Notes: generated by a model from the letters alone, not told the origin. A DNA stretch of 64,000 nt from Chrysomallon squamiferum (GCA_012295275.1 CM022665.1:21635002-21699001); one strand, 5' to 3'. Shown: positions 14,892 through 38,292, counted from the first letter of the stretch. Numbers and translations: made by a program.

Positions 14892-17147
14892 TACCAGCAC
14901 AGTTAAGCTATTTCCAAGTGATATGGTATACCATGAAATAAAAATGTGGTTTGTGTGTACACTTTACAAACTTGATCATTACAGAACAATCCTCTCAAAC
15001 ATGCATATAAACCTGCCTAGGCATTTACAAATGACTTACATATATACTGTGATTGTGTGCATGTGTATGTGAATGTCTGCATGTGTGTATGCATATGTAT
15101 GTGTTTGTGCATGTGCATATATCTCTGTATACATTATGCATGTGTCTCTTTGTATGTATGTATATGGGTGACTGTTTATGTATCTGTATGTATGTATGTA
15201 TTTTTATATACAGGCATTATGTGCTTGAGTATGTGTGTCTGTATGCATGGATGTGTATTTTGTGTGTATATATAATTATATTTGTTTCATTGCATCTGTG
15301 AGTCTGTGTAAATATACACTTTACACATCAAGACTGATTTTTTTCTTTTTTTGTGGTTGGGTATATATTTATTTGCATAAAATCATTAACCATGACATTT
15401 TAACTCTGTTGTCAAGGCAACAGAATTCCTCCACTCATGTGAATTTGGCTATGTGCAAACAACTTGAATCTTCACTTTGAAATAAAATAATTGATTTAAA
15501 CAAAAAAAGATAGAAATTTCATTGACATCTGTTACATGTATGTAAAGATATAGTTAAACCTTTCAGCTTGTTCATTGTTTATAAGTGACAAGAGTAGACA
15601 AACACACACACACACACACACACTGCAATGTTACTATAAACACATTTAAAATAACCAGATACTTATTATCATCATCTTCATTTTATTGTTTTGTTGCTGC
15701 TGCTATTGTTATTATTATAATTATCATTATCTGTTATTATTATAATTATCATTATTTATTTATTATTTTATTATATTATTACATATTATTATTTATTTAT
15801 TTATTTTATTATAATAATACATTATTAGTAGCTCTTGCTGCTGTTGTTTGCTATTACTAGTACCCCTACTATCATTATTGTTATTATTTATAACCGCCTT
15901 TCTTATTTAAAAACATCCCTATTTTATTATAAACAATGTACTCTTAAAATAAGCATTAAGAATTTTTTAAAAAAAAAAAAATAAAAAACATATGTCAAAA
16001 AAAAAAAAACATGTATGACATGAAACAGAAACAATAATATTGCAAAGCACTAAATAGCATTACATTATACTACACTACATTATATTATACAATACTATAC
16101 TGTACTGTACCATACCATACTGTACTGTACTGTACTATATTGTACTACACTAAGCAATATTATACTATACTATACTATGCTATACTATACTATACTATAC
16201 TATGCTATGCTATACTGTACTACACTATACTACACTGTACTACACTACACTACATTATACTACACTACACTACATTATACTACATTACACTATACTATAC
16301 TACACTAATACACTATATTACATTATACTATACTATACTACACTACACTATACCAAACTATACTACATTAGACTATACTAACCTACATTACACTACATTA
16401 TACAATAGTATGCTACACAACACATTATACTATATAGTACACTACACTACACTATATTACACTATACTACATTATACTATACTATATTGTACTATTCTAC
16501 ATTACACTATACTATATTATGCTGTACTATACTATGCTATACTACACTGCACTATTCTATACTATGCTATGCTACACTAATATACTATATTACATTACAC
16601 TATACTACACTACACTACACTATATTATACTGTACTACACAACACTATACTATACTATACTGTATATTACACTACACTACAGTATATTACCAAACTACAC
16701 TAAATTATTTTATATTACATTATATAAAAAGTAAATAATAATAAATGTATAATTAAAAATATTATTCATGTATTGACAGTTGCTTTTCAATAACTGTTTT
16801 TATCTCATATTCCTAACTATGATCACTTAAATAAATTCTATGAACAGGCTTAAACTACATCCTTAAAATAACCCTGAAACACACTATCCTTAATAAATAA
16901 ATAAATAAACAAGCACAGCTGTCTGTCAATGAATGAACATGACTAATGTCCATTATACCCCTTCCCCAGCCTTTCAGTTGCACCACCCTGTCAGATTTCC
17001 AAGCTCAATGTTGACAGACACAACCTGTACAATGTTATTCATAAATTCTATATATTAAAAAATCAATGATAAAATTTTTCCACTCCAAAGTGAGTCATGC
17101 TTGACCTATGACCTCAATGTGTCAGCAACACAAGGTTAAGCTCTATC

Positions 17148-17186
<39 letters not shown>

Positions 17187-18369
17187 GCCAAGTTACACGT
17201 ACTTATTAGTTAATTTTATTACTTTGAAATATTTATTTATAAATGCTGATATCTATTTGTAATTTTACATAGGTGTTCTATTGGTCTCTCCATAAACACT
17301 GAAATAATTTATTCATTTTATCCACTGTTGTTATTTCCTCTATTTTTAATTTCTTTCTTTTCTTTATTTTACTTTTTCTTTCTTTCTTTCTTTCTTTTTT
17401 CTTCTTCTTTTTTTGCCATACAAATAGTTACAAATCTATGATACAACCATTTTGTCTTCTGCCTTTTCTGTCTGTCCATCTGCCCCTCTATCTACCTGTC
17501 TATCTATTTATCTAAGATCCTGGTTTTTCAATAGAATCCACCTTGGTACACTTTTGGGTTTTTTCCCAATCTAATCAGGATTCCATGATCTAAGTCTCTT
17601 TTTCTCTTATTATTATCATTATTATTTTTGTTTTTATTTAGACTGTGACATGAGAAATATTTGTTACCATTCGTCTATTGGCACAAAAATATAGAAGACC
17701 TTTTCAGAAATATTTATTTATTCATTTATTTGTTTACTGGTTTATTTATTTGGTTAGTTAGTTAGTTAATTACTTAATTATTTATTTACTGATTTTTTTA
17801 TGGACTGATGAGTGATTTATTTACTGATTTATTCATTTTAAATATGCTGTATTTATGATATTAAACAAAACAGGAACTTATTTATAATATATTTTTCTTT
17901 GCACCATATTAACAACAAAACTCGTCTCGAGTAAGAAATAAAAGAATCTTTGATACTAGAAGCGTGGAAAAATCTGCTGAGTTAATTTGATTGTACTAGA
18001 ACAAATAGACTTCAGCCGTGATAATCTGCTCAGCATGGATTAACAAGAAAGAAAGCTCAGTAATGAAATAATCTTGATAATCTGAACAGTCATGCACCAG
18101 TATACACAATTCAAACCAAGGTTGTGCTTTGTTTTCCAGTCTGATTTGAACGTTCAACCAATAACTTATTCTATTTTAATATTATAATAATATTATTCTA
18201 TTATTCTATTTTAGCTTGCATAGTTAATGTAGTTACTTTTGAGCATTGTTATTGACAAGTTTCTTGATACATCCTTTACTGTAAATAATTTGTGTATGCA
18301 TGAACACAAATGTTTTCTTACAAATGGTCTAAATAAGCTAGGGAGGAGGTTATTTCGTACAGGTGTGTT

Positions 18370-18402
<33 letters not shown>

Positions 18403-21180
18403 GGGTAGGCGTGTGTTGTGTGTTATGTGTGTCTGGTATGTATATATGTTATGTGTGTCTGATATGTAAATGTACTTTCTTGTGTATGTGTGGTGTAAGC
18501 TTGGTATGTATGTGTACCTGGTGCAAATGTCATATGTCACGTGTGATAGGCATGCAGTATGTTGTGTGTTTGCCAAGGGTCATGGGATCAATCCCTCCTG
18601 GTAGACCCCCTCAGCTGTCTCATGTCTGCTGTCTATGGGATAATCATAGTGCATATAAAAGATCCCTTCCTACTAATAGGAAAAGATAATGCTTGAGGTG
18701 GCAGAAGGTTTCCTCTGTCATTATGTGAGTGATCCTTAACCAGACACCAAATACACTGAGATTCACAAAGAATAAAAATTAATTAACTTGGCAATGTTAC
18801 TGACTTACCCTCATTATTAACTCATTGTTGTGAATGTTGAAATGAGATTTAAGACTCTGTCTAATCATCTCTGCACTCTGATCTTCTCTAATTTTAAAAC
18901 ATTCAGGTAACAAGTCCACAAATCCATCTGTGTCTGAAACATAAACAATCATTTGAAAGATAAACAATTTTCATTATCTGAAACATAAACATTATTTGAA
19001 ACATAAACATCATCTGTATCTGAAACATAAACATCATTTGAAACATAAACATCCTCTGCATTTGAAACATAAACATCATCTGTGTCTGAAACATAAACAA
19101 TCATTTGAAAGATAAACAATTTTCATTATCTGAAACATAAACATCCTCTGCATTTGAAACATAAACATCCTCTGCATTTGAAACATAAACATCATCTATA
19201 TCTGAAACATAAACATCCTCTGCATTTGAAACATAAACATCATCTGTGTCTGAAACATAAACAATCATTTGAAAGATAAACAATTTTCATTATCTGAAAC
19301 ATAAACATCCTCTGCATTTGAAACATAAACATCATCTGTGTCTGAAACATGAACATCATCTATATCTGAAACATAAGCATCTTCATCATCTGAAACACAA
19401 ATTTCATCTCTATCTGAAAAGTAAACATCATCTGTATCTGAAACATGAACATCCTCTGTATTTGTAATATCATCAGCATATGAAACATAAACATTTTACT
19501 AAAACTTAATGAAACCCAATGTTCAAATTTACATTCATTGAATGAATGCAAATTTGTGAAGACTCATTCTTTTAAGGTCATTGGCCATTTTATACATTTT
19601 ATTATTTTTTTTCATTTTATCATCTCTTTCCTTCTATTTCACCCCCTAGTTAATGTTGTAGGGTGGCTGACATTATCTCTATAATTACAAAAACAAATTT
19701 AAAATTTTTTTTTTTAAATTTAAAAAAAAAAAAACATCTGTCTAAATAAAATATAAAAACTATAACATGTTAATACAAACATCACAAGAACATACAAGTT
19801 AAATAAAATGTTTTTTGTCAATGTTTAGTCCATATTAAAAATGTATGTTATCTTATTACAATATTATGAATATTTTGATGTATTTTAATAAATTACATAT
19901 AGCAGTGATGAGACAGGACCACTGACTACTTGAAACAACTTTTACTGCCACCTATTTTATACATTTTTTACTAGTTATTTTATTGTTATTGTTAGTTATT
20001 ATTAGCATCACTTACTATTATTGTTGTTGTTTTTATTATATATTAGTATTGTAATTATTACTTAATTATTATTATTATTGTAATTATTTTTAAAGGTAAA
20101 TACAATTAAGATACACACAATACAGCTTCTCAAAGTACTGACCACACTGCAGTCATGTCATTGTACAAAATATCAAAATTAAAAGGTGTTTAATTTACTC
20201 TCTGAATGACTGAAAATTTTGGGGTGTACATGATACAGAATACTGTTTTCAAAAACATATGACAGATCAATGAATATCTGTAGGCTAATGATCAAATACT
20301 ATAAAAGGAATTTATATTCATGACGCAGACAGACATACAAATAAATGTACTGTTTTGGAGTCTTTTCAAAATGATAAAGTTTCAAAATCCAATTATGATG
20401 TAAGTTTGGTTTCTGCATTATGAGATTTGTATGACACTTTTAATTATATCATCTGCATACTGATTTCCAAATAGAAAACAAATACTGATGTTAGTCATTA
20501 CTCATGTAATTAGTACTATATTAAGAAAGAAGAAAAACTTAAATCTATATGTAAAAGTGTTACATATTTGGACTTTATAAAATAAATTATATATATTTTA
20601 TTTTTTTTTGTGTTTATTTGTTTATGTTTATTTATTTATTTTATTGTATTTATTTTTAATAGACATCATGATTTATATATATATATATAACACAATCACA
20701 CCAGGACTGAAAAATAATCCCATTTAATATCTTAAATACTGAAATAGTCGTGTCGATTTAATATTTCAAATACTTAAATAATCCTGTCAGCTTAGTATCT
20801 CAAATACTGAAAATAATCCAGTCATAAATAAAACAAAATCTGGAAATACATCAGTCTACTTGCTGTGGCGGAACAAAAAAATGGTCTAATAAAAATTATT
20901 TCTATTATTCAATCTTATTATGTGATTATAAAGCGTCAACAATACAGTTATTTTGCTCGAAATAGTAAATTCTAATCATCTGACCAAATGGCCCGATTCA
21001 TGGTAACTTGCCGACAAAAGATTACCAATTTAAGAAACAGTGAGTTTTTTGCTGCCTATCCTAACATACGTAAGATGCTTTGTTTGTTTTTTCTTTTGTC
21101 GGTGATGTTAATTACCATCAGTAATCGTTACCTTTCAAATCAAAACGTTTCAGCTGAATCCAAATCTTTTTCTCTACCAT
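10272..21180 (-). CDS. Uncharacterised 174-aa protein, seven coding exons, possible ubiquitin-like N-terminus plus helical C-terminus
   Basis: I assembled this gene from splice sites. Coding exons (minus strand) are 21180-21132, 18933-18809, 13697-13633, 13374-13337, 12988-12909, 12346-12284 and 10376-10272. All junctions are AG/GT and the phases agree throughout (phases 1,0,2,1,0,0), giving 525 nt with one start and one TGA. The start has a good context (AAG before ATG, G after). Residues about 1-93 alternate strand-like stretches (IWIQLKRF, ELIMRLR, GFLVPVNGKLI, YTLEIVRIY), which could be a beta-grasp/ubiquitin-like fold. A proline/tryptophan motif follows (PLEWSPY), then a charged alpha-helical or coiled-coil segment rich in K, E and L (about 105-160), ending RNPLW. 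I see no signal peptide, membrane segment or catalytic motif. I do not recognise the family and assign no function. Introns 1, 2 and 6 hold most of the repeats between 10 and 21 kb. The exon structure is well supported; the product identity is open. Confidence 0.8.
12365..12600. repeat. (AAC)n/(AGT)n/(AAT)n compound microsatellite in intron 6
   Basis: Trinucleotide runs just upstream (minus sense) of the exon at 12346-12284; its acceptor lies close by at 12347-12348. Confidence 0.8.
13698..16044. other. Intron 2 of the 174-aa gene, repeat-rich part
   Basis: AAT/AAC runs (13700-13870), (CA)n at 14194-14227, TG/TATG at 14690-14790, (TA)n at 14853-14886, TATG-rich 15055-15280, (CA)n at 15600-15623 and ATT runs at 15700-15830. 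No exon recognised. Confidence 0.6.
16045..16735. repeat. Pentanucleotide satellite, CTATA/CTACA family
   Basis: About 690 bp of period-5 sequence mixing CTATA, CTACA, CTATG and CTGTA units. It produces long repetitive frames (YYTILYY-like) that are artefacts. Lies within intron 2 of the 174-aa gene. Confidence 0.9.
18570..18790 (+). mobile_element. Degenerate tRNA-derived SINE remnant
   Basis: Carries GGGATCAATCCCTCC (B-box-like) and then GTGCATATAAAAGATCCCTT, a block I recall from abundant molluscan SINEs, followed by GGTTTCCTCTGTC. Ends are unclear. It lies in intron 2 of the 174-aa gene (13698-18808). Confidence 0.5.
18935..19495. repeat. Minisatellite with GAAACATAAACATC core and higher-order unit
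   Basis: Basic units of about 15-24 bp (GAAACATAAACATC plus CTCTGCATTT or ATCTGTGTCT). They are grouped into a larger unit that includes ATCATTTGAAAGATAAACAA, seen three times from 18946 to 19285. The array begins directly at the acceptor of exon 2 of the 174-aa gene (exon start 18933), whose TCTGAAAC flank is part of the unit. Confidence 0.9.
19560..20690. other. Intron 1 of the 174-aa gene, no further feature seen
   Basis: AT-rich unique-looking sequence without a recognised exon or element. Confidence 0.5.
20694..20908. repeat. Duplicate of SDR exon 8 border and adjacent intron
   Basis: Matches 23405-23631 with few changes, starting inside coding sequence (ATCACACCAGGACTG, reverse of the start of SDR exon 8) and running through the intron. 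The copy lies in intron 1 of the neighbouring gene. It carries the exon's acceptor but only a few codons. Confidence 0.8.
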
Positions 21181-21498
21181 CTTGATGCAAAAAAATGTTT
21201 ACAATGGAGAGTTTGTTAAGGGAAATAACTCTAACAGTTTTATATTTTGACAGGGATTAGGTTCAAAAAGAAATAATTTTGACAGCTGGTATAATCTAAA
21301 TGATTTTAATATAACAATTCGACTACGAAATTAAAATAAGATCAAAACATTTTGTTTCATTTAAAAATAAAAAAATAAAAATGCAGAGACATAATTCATT
21401 ATAAACAGATGGAAGAACAAAATGTAAACCTACGAATGTAAAGGAACTGTAATAAATTAAATACAGCTGATGTAGTAATGAAATACTCTTTATGAACC

Positions 21499-21502
21499 TG
21501 GC

Positions 21503-21555
<53 letters not shown>
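21499..21555. repeat. (GC)n-(GT)n alternating purine-pyrimidine tract
   Basis: GCGCGC directly joined to GTGTGT; a classic sequence type for Z-DNA. Confidence 0.9.
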
Positions 21556-21556
<1 letters not shown>

Positions 21557-22222
21557 CTGTGTGTGCGTGAGTGCGTGCGTGTTACAGCAAAAATGTATAA
21601 TTCCTGAAATGTGCAGAAAATATGTATAAATTCTGATTCATCCAGGAAACTGACATTGCAAATGCTGCAAGTAGACCATCCTCTAACTGCAGTTGATGGG
21701 GAATTTCATGAGGGAGGCTAAATGATAACAGGCTAGTGCAAGCATTATTACTGTTGTTGTTGTTTTATGTTTGATAGCATCTTTCAGCTAACGTGATTAC
21801 GTTCATAATTTAATTGCTACTAATAAATGAAGATACCAAAATATAAAACACAGTACTGATTGCTTTTATAATATAACTACCATACATGATCATATTTTAA
21901 CTGTTTTAATATTTTCTAATATTCATCTGAAATGAATTAAATTCTGATAAGAGATTTAGCTAAAACGGCGCTAGTTCAGGACAAAAAATAATAAATTTAA
22001 TCTAAACGTGATACAAAGGTAGGTGCCTACAATTATTTACTATATGTACAGGTTTAAGTAGTCAGTCAACAAATGGATTAATCTTATGGTGTAATACAGT
22101 AATTTCATAAATTAGGATAATTTATTTACTAAATTGTAAACATAGTAATAACTGTACTGTAAAATAATTCAGGTTTTGGGGGTGTTTCTTCTTCTTCTTC
22201 TTCTTCTTCTTATTATTATTAT

Positions 22223-22269
<47 letters not shown>

Positions 22270-22630
22270 ATAATAATACTAGTATTAGTATTATATTTCA
22301 GTTTCAATATGTGTTTAAGGGGATTAATAGACGTGGGTCTTCTTGGATTATTTACGATCGTTTTTAGGAATTAAACTTTCTTCCATTGTCGACTGGTATC
22401 TGTATTTCTTAAACAAACAAACAAACACACAAACAAACAAACAAATAAATACATAAGTATATATTTAAAAATAATAATAAAGGTCTCACACACAACTAGT
22501 GATGCTTGACGACTAACTGGTCTTATCAACATATATCACTGTATGATCCTCACTTATTTCGTCAGTGTAAGTCAATAAATAAAATAAAATAAAATAAAAT
22601 GAAAATAAGTTCTGTATATTCCCCCCCCCC

Positions 22631-22662
<32 letters not shown>

Positions 22663-22852
22663 ATATTAATGCCATTATCAAACATGCAAGTACAATAAGA
22701 ATAATCTAAAAAGTAACATTAACATTTTAAAATTTTTATTCGAAGATAAATATTATTAAAATTTTGCACGCTAGTGATTAGATGACACCTTTCAGAAACA
22801 AAATGTAATTTTTAAAATTTTATTTATTTTTATTTTTGTATTATTTCCAAGT
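21556..22852. other. Intergenic, between the 174-aa gene and the SDR gene
   Basis: Contains TTC/ATT/AGT runs at 22186-22275, AAAC runs at 22412-22445 and a C10-A29 homopolymer pair at 22621-22659. No gene supported. Confidence 0.6.
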
Positions 22853-27481
<4,629 letters not shown>

Positions 27482-27734
27482 TCCCTTGACCCACTTTTCC
27501 TACTTCTGGGTGCCAATTTCTTACGCATGATCGAAATGTAAATACAGAGTAAAAGATCGATTATTTATTAATCTCGATCGATCGACGATCAATATTTTTT
27601 GTCTGTTGCATTATAACTTTTTAATATTTCAAACTAATATATTAAATTGGTTATTTCAAAATATAACTTTCGTTCTTTAGAAAATAATTATAATACTTTG
27701 AGAAAACCCCTAAAATTTGTCCCGATCAATCGTA
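27482..27734. promoter_or_regulatory. Putative bidirectional promoter between head-to-head SDR paralogues
   Basis: Only 253 bp separate the two start codons, so both promoters and 5' leaders must share this interval. It contains a dense ATCGATCGATCG-type cluster near 27571-27590 and a reversed CCAAT box (ATTGG) near 27645-27650. I saw no clear TATA box. Shared regulation is inferred from the spacing alone. Confidence 0.5.
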
Positions 27735-33275
<5,541 letters not shown>

Positions 33276-34202
33276 AACCACTCACAAAAACTGTTTGCAC
33301 AATATAAGAAAAAAACAAAGAAAAAATAACAACAACAATAATAACAATAAGAAGAAAAAGCCATGTAATGACCAAAAGGAAAAAGGTTACGATACAATGT
33401 GCATCTATATAATTATAATGAAATGTTGCTAAGGAATACTTGTATGTATGTGCATATGTACATACATGCATATACAAATGATATCTATAATTTTGTTTTA
33501 GTATTCATGTTAATATACATACAGAAATAAAGTTACGAGAATCACAAAGTTAGTTTGCTAACTTTTTATTTATTTATTTTTTTGTATTTATATATACTTG
33601 CTTACTTACTTATTTTCTTATTTATATTTGTTTCTTTATATATAACATATGTACAAACAACAATCTGACACACACACACACATATAAATCTCGAATGACG
33701 ATATAATTAGTAAATAAATAAAATTTTAAAAATGCTCAACAAAGAAACGGGAAAGTCTACTAAACACTATTTTAGAATTATAGGTTATACCCATGTTATA
33801 ATGTTTAAATGTTATCTACTTTTTAGGTAAATAAATTAAATACTACTATTAATAATGATGAAAGAAAAGATGTAGGTTTTCTGTTTTCATTTCAGTTTAT
33901 AACAACATCTTATATAACTAACCAATACGGCAATAGTGACATTTCCGTGCAGAAGTCGAATGGAAAATATTATTTCCCTTACATAAACATTTATTTTTTG
34001 TTTGTTTGTTTGCTTGTTTTTGTTTTGTTTTATTCATTACACTGCATTCATTGATTGTTATGTCATGTGCACTCATATGCATGATAATGCTTAATAAAAT
34101 TTCATGATGGATTTCTGAATGGATGTGCCTCGACAGTGAAGAAGATAGTGCATCGGTTTCGTAAACAAATTCTGACCGGAATTCCCATCTCTTTCGCTAC
34201 AC
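33276..34202. other. Intergenic between the SDR paralogue and the DED gene (convergent ends)
   Basis: The two genes converge here. AATAAA (33525-33530) is a candidate poly(A) signal for the SDR. TTTATT near 34028 is one for the minus-strand DED gene. Nothing else recognised. Confidence 0.5.
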
Positions 34203-35369
34203 TCATATGATGATTCTTCCATCCTCCAAACGCACCAGAGTAGGAACGCTATTGCTTGTGGGTGACGACCGTTTCCCATCTAATGCAGCACAAAAAAGAC
34301 CCCGGATGTAGCTTTCCCTGTATTGCCATTCCTGAGCCTCTTTTTCAATACGTTGTGCCTCCTCACGCGTCGTTAAAAGTCGTTCGTCTGTTTTTTCTAA
34401 CAGATTTTCAAGATGGACAGTTCTCTTGAACAGACTGCTTAATTCTGATGTACAATCGTCTTCTTCTTCATCATCATTTTCTTCTTCTATAAATAAATAA
34501 ATAAATAAATACAAAAAAATAAATAAATAAATAAATAAATAAAAGAAAATAAAATAAATTTAAAACAGAACTTAACATAAATATAAAGTAATACTCTTTT
34601 CTTGAAAATTTTTATTATTGAAGTGTTAATGAATCTTTCATGTCTTAATAAAAATATTTCCGTATAATTTCGTACACGCATAAAATATTTCCTAATCATT
34701 TACAGAAGTAAACTTAACATTTTAAACTTTATTTTTATTTCTAATTTCTTTTTTTTTTTTCATCCAGTACATATAAAACATACTATTCCACCCGGTATAC
34801 ATTATATAAAATATATAACGTGTGTGTGTGTTTGAATATTATTCATTCCATTGACGTCAAGCTTTTAATATAAATCAGCAACATTACATATATCGTTATC
34901 AGCTGTATTATCGTTGCTGCTGTTGCTACTACTACTACTACTACCATTAGACTTAGTGATGTTCTTGTTGCTACTACTATTATTACGACTATTACTACTA
35001 CTGGTACTACTGCTAGTACTAGTTCTATAACTATTTTTTTACTACTGGTATTACAGTCACTTTTTGCTTCTAGTAACACTACTATTGCCTATGTAACAAC
35101 TACAACTGTAGTGTTAAACTACTACAATAGTGCTGTTACTATTATTACTACTACTACAACAATACTACTACTTCTACTACTACTGAAACTACTACAACTA
35201 ATACTACTATCATTACACCACTGTGACTATTACTAGTATTACTACTATCACTACTACTACAGCATGAAGATCACTTGTCCGAAATTCCATAATCCGAAAA
35301 GGTACCAAATCCGAAACAATTTCCAACCAGCAGAAACAGTGATATCTTAAACATTTTGGATTGTTTTTC

Positions 35370-35419
<50 letters not shown>

Positions 35420-38292
35420 TAAGCTATCAGTATATTAACTTTGTTTTCTTGTGAGGCGCAAGCATACAGTCAATTCTGACGTAGAGATAATAATAGACGT
35501 TGGTCACGGAAACAATAATAACAATATTTTAACGACACCTACCGGGAGACAGTAAAAATAAATTTGAGCTATTGCACAACACTGAGATAACAAAACACTT
35601 TTCATGTAAGGAAAGCCCCCAGATCCCTATGCAGCGTAGGCGCTATTAATAGATTACTTTTCGCATTTGGGAAAACCCGATTTAAAAATAAGAACGATAA
35701 ATAAAATAAAATAAATTAAAATAAAAAACAACGTTTATAAATAAATAAAAAATTACTGATGTTCAGTTAAATAGAAATAAACAAAAATAAACAACTCAAG
35801 ATGAAAACCACATTAAACGAATGGGGTATTGGTTTATAAATAATATTTATTATACACGTTAACAGATAAAATTTATTATTTTTAGGAAACTATATTTACT
35901 TTTAGTTGGTTTTTCCAAAATCCCTTTCAGTTTTAATCTATAAAACCGAAGGCAAAACATCACGTAAACATTTACTATTACTGATCGCTACAAAGACGGT
36001 TGTCAATAATAACACTAATTTTACAGTTATGAAAATGGGATTGTACAACAAACAAACGCTACTGCCAAAGGATCTTTTACGAAGACTGAACTCGATTGAC
36101 CCATGTAGCCTGGAATTCAAAATTCTTTTATTTTATGTGATGTATACAACGGGCCTTGACAGCGTTGAACGACCAAAATGTTGTGTTACCGTTTCTCAAA
36201 TACAGGGAGAGGATATGAGATGGTTTCACAGCAGTGGTTCAGGAAACCACGCAGAAGAGTTCATGGTGCAGTCATGGAAAGAATTTATAGAACAGTCTAA
36301 GAGGCATCGTGTAACCATCAGAGTTTTCCAGAATTACAGCCCGTGTGGGAAATGTTGTGACTTGATAACTGACTTTGTCAAGAAGATGAGAGACAAGGGA
36401 ATCACTGTGAAAATCAGAATAACATTTGCTGGGTTATATAAGATAAACAAGAATCTACGAAATCCTCAAGGTTATAAGAATCACTTCACTCTGGAGATGC
36501 ACCAGAAAAATGTTCGAGGTCTGCAGCGAGTAACTCAGTATATACAGCTGACTTCATTTGAAAATGACGACTGGGAGGAGTTAAAAACTTTACTGAACTT
36601 AAATGGTTATTTATATCCCATAGAATTAGATCTACGTCTTGAAAGAAAGACAACTGATATACTGAACAAAAAAATTCTGTATTCTTGTTACACACGAAAT
36701 TCAGAATACAGAAATAAACTCCAAAATAAATATATATAATGTTCAATGAATTAATTATTGCATTTATTATGCGAATTAATAATTATATTCTTTATACGAA
36801 TTAGTAATTGGATTTTTATATGAATTAGATTGTATAATAATTGTTTTCGTTACATGAATGAATAATTGTATTTATTATTTGAATTAATTATTGCATTTAC
36901 TAAGCGAATTAACACGAATTTTTTAAACGAATTAGTTATACATATCTATAGTTGTATAATTATTCTATTTGTTATATGAATGAATAACTAATTATTTATG
37001 AATAAATAATTGTATTTTTTATGTGAACGAATATATGCTATACATGAATATTTGTATTTTGTCTTGTGAAGGAATATATGGCATAAAAATTAATAATTGT
37101 ATGTCATATACATATATAATTTCATTTGTTGTAAGAATGAACAGCTGTATTAAACTCATCAATGTATAATATTTGTATTTGAGAAAAGTGTAAATAAATG
37201 TTATTTGTGACATATGTATTACATATGTAGTATTATAATTAGCTGATATAACTGTTGCATGAATTAATGTGTGTTTTGTAAATATGGACATAGGTCCAAT
37301 GATTTAGTTTTTCATGTTATTTAGATGTATTATTATAATTAAGTAATATAACTGTAGTCTGAATTAATGTATGTGTTATAATGAAGGACAAAGGTTTAGT
37401 TTTTCATGTTATTTAAATTATTGTCAGGTAGTTTTAGTGTTGGATATATCTAACTTGCATGTTAAACTATTTGTATATTTTCAATAAATACTCTTTTTTT
37501 CTACGTATATTTGTTATTTTTGTTGTGAAATTGTTAATAAAACAGATGCTTATGATGATAACGACAACAGCAGCAGCAGATAGTTAATATCAAAAAATAT
37601 CTAAAACGTCTAAAATTGCCTGCTTTAAGAAATCAAGATATGAACAGAATACATTAAAATGAACATAATTAGTAAAAAAGTTAAATGGCTCAGTTAAAAT
37701 GAATACAAAGTTTTCATGTGTCTTGTGTCATAATGTTACCATGGTAATCTCAGATCTATATACTCAGTACATACTGCAGTCTTTATTTAGAAAACATGAC
37801 TGGGAGGAGTTAAAAACGTAACTGAATTCGTACCTCTAAAACAAACAAACAGAAAAAAAAAAAAAAAAAAAAAAATAAAACAAATAAAAAAAAAAAAGAG
37901 AAGCAAATATAAAAAAGGAATAAAAGAATAAAAAAAATTAAAATAAATAAATAATGAAAAAAAGAGACACACTATCCAAATAAATAAATAAATAATTTAA
38001 AATAAAATAAAATAAAATAAAATAAATTTGAAACAGAACTTAACATAAATATATAGTAATTCTCTCTTCTTGAAAATTATTTTTATTATTAAAGTTTTAA
38101 TGAGTCTTTCATGTCCAAATAAAAATATTTCCGTATAATTTCGTAACATATATAAAATATTTCGTAATTATTTACAGAAGTATACGTAACATTTTAAACA
38201 TTTTTTTCATCTAGTAAATATAAAGTATACTGTTCCACGAGGTATACTTTATAATAAATATATAACGTGTGTGTGTGTGTTTACAGAATAAT

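Larger units (their letters stand above)
34560..38029 (+). repeat. Tandem segmental duplication, unit 1 (deaminase copy 1)
   Basis: About 3.4 kb running from a short module near 34560 through copy 1 to the helix-4 fragment. The same order of landmarks begins again at 38030: GAATCTTTCATGTC module, GTGTGTG run, CTA repeats, promoter, gene, 3' flank, fragment. Confidence 0.7.

Noticed and set aside
14600-15430. Short inverted match around CTCTGTTGTCAAGG
   Set aside because: Only about 20 bp with mismatches and nothing in the 0.8-kb loop to suggest a mobile element.
16140-16738. 146-residue YYTIL repetitive frame
   Set aside because: Period-5 satellite translated; no real protein composition.
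18903-19551. MFMFQ-type repeat frames on the minus strand
   Set aside because: Minisatellite translation inside an intron; unit lengths are multiples of three only in part.
20988-21185. 65-residue plus-strand frame with a hydrophobic segment
   Set aside because: It overlaps, antisense, the first exon of the 174-aa gene, which has a better start context, donor and phase match.
21640-21720. Possible extra minus-strand exon (LPHEIPHQLQ-type frame)
   Set aside because: Upstream of the established start exon with no usable donor.
35906-36034. N-terminal extension of the deaminase frame (also at 38823 and 59139)
   Set aside because: It begins at TTG after a stop, contains the TATA box, and is not preserved in copy 3; the conserved ATG is the likely start.
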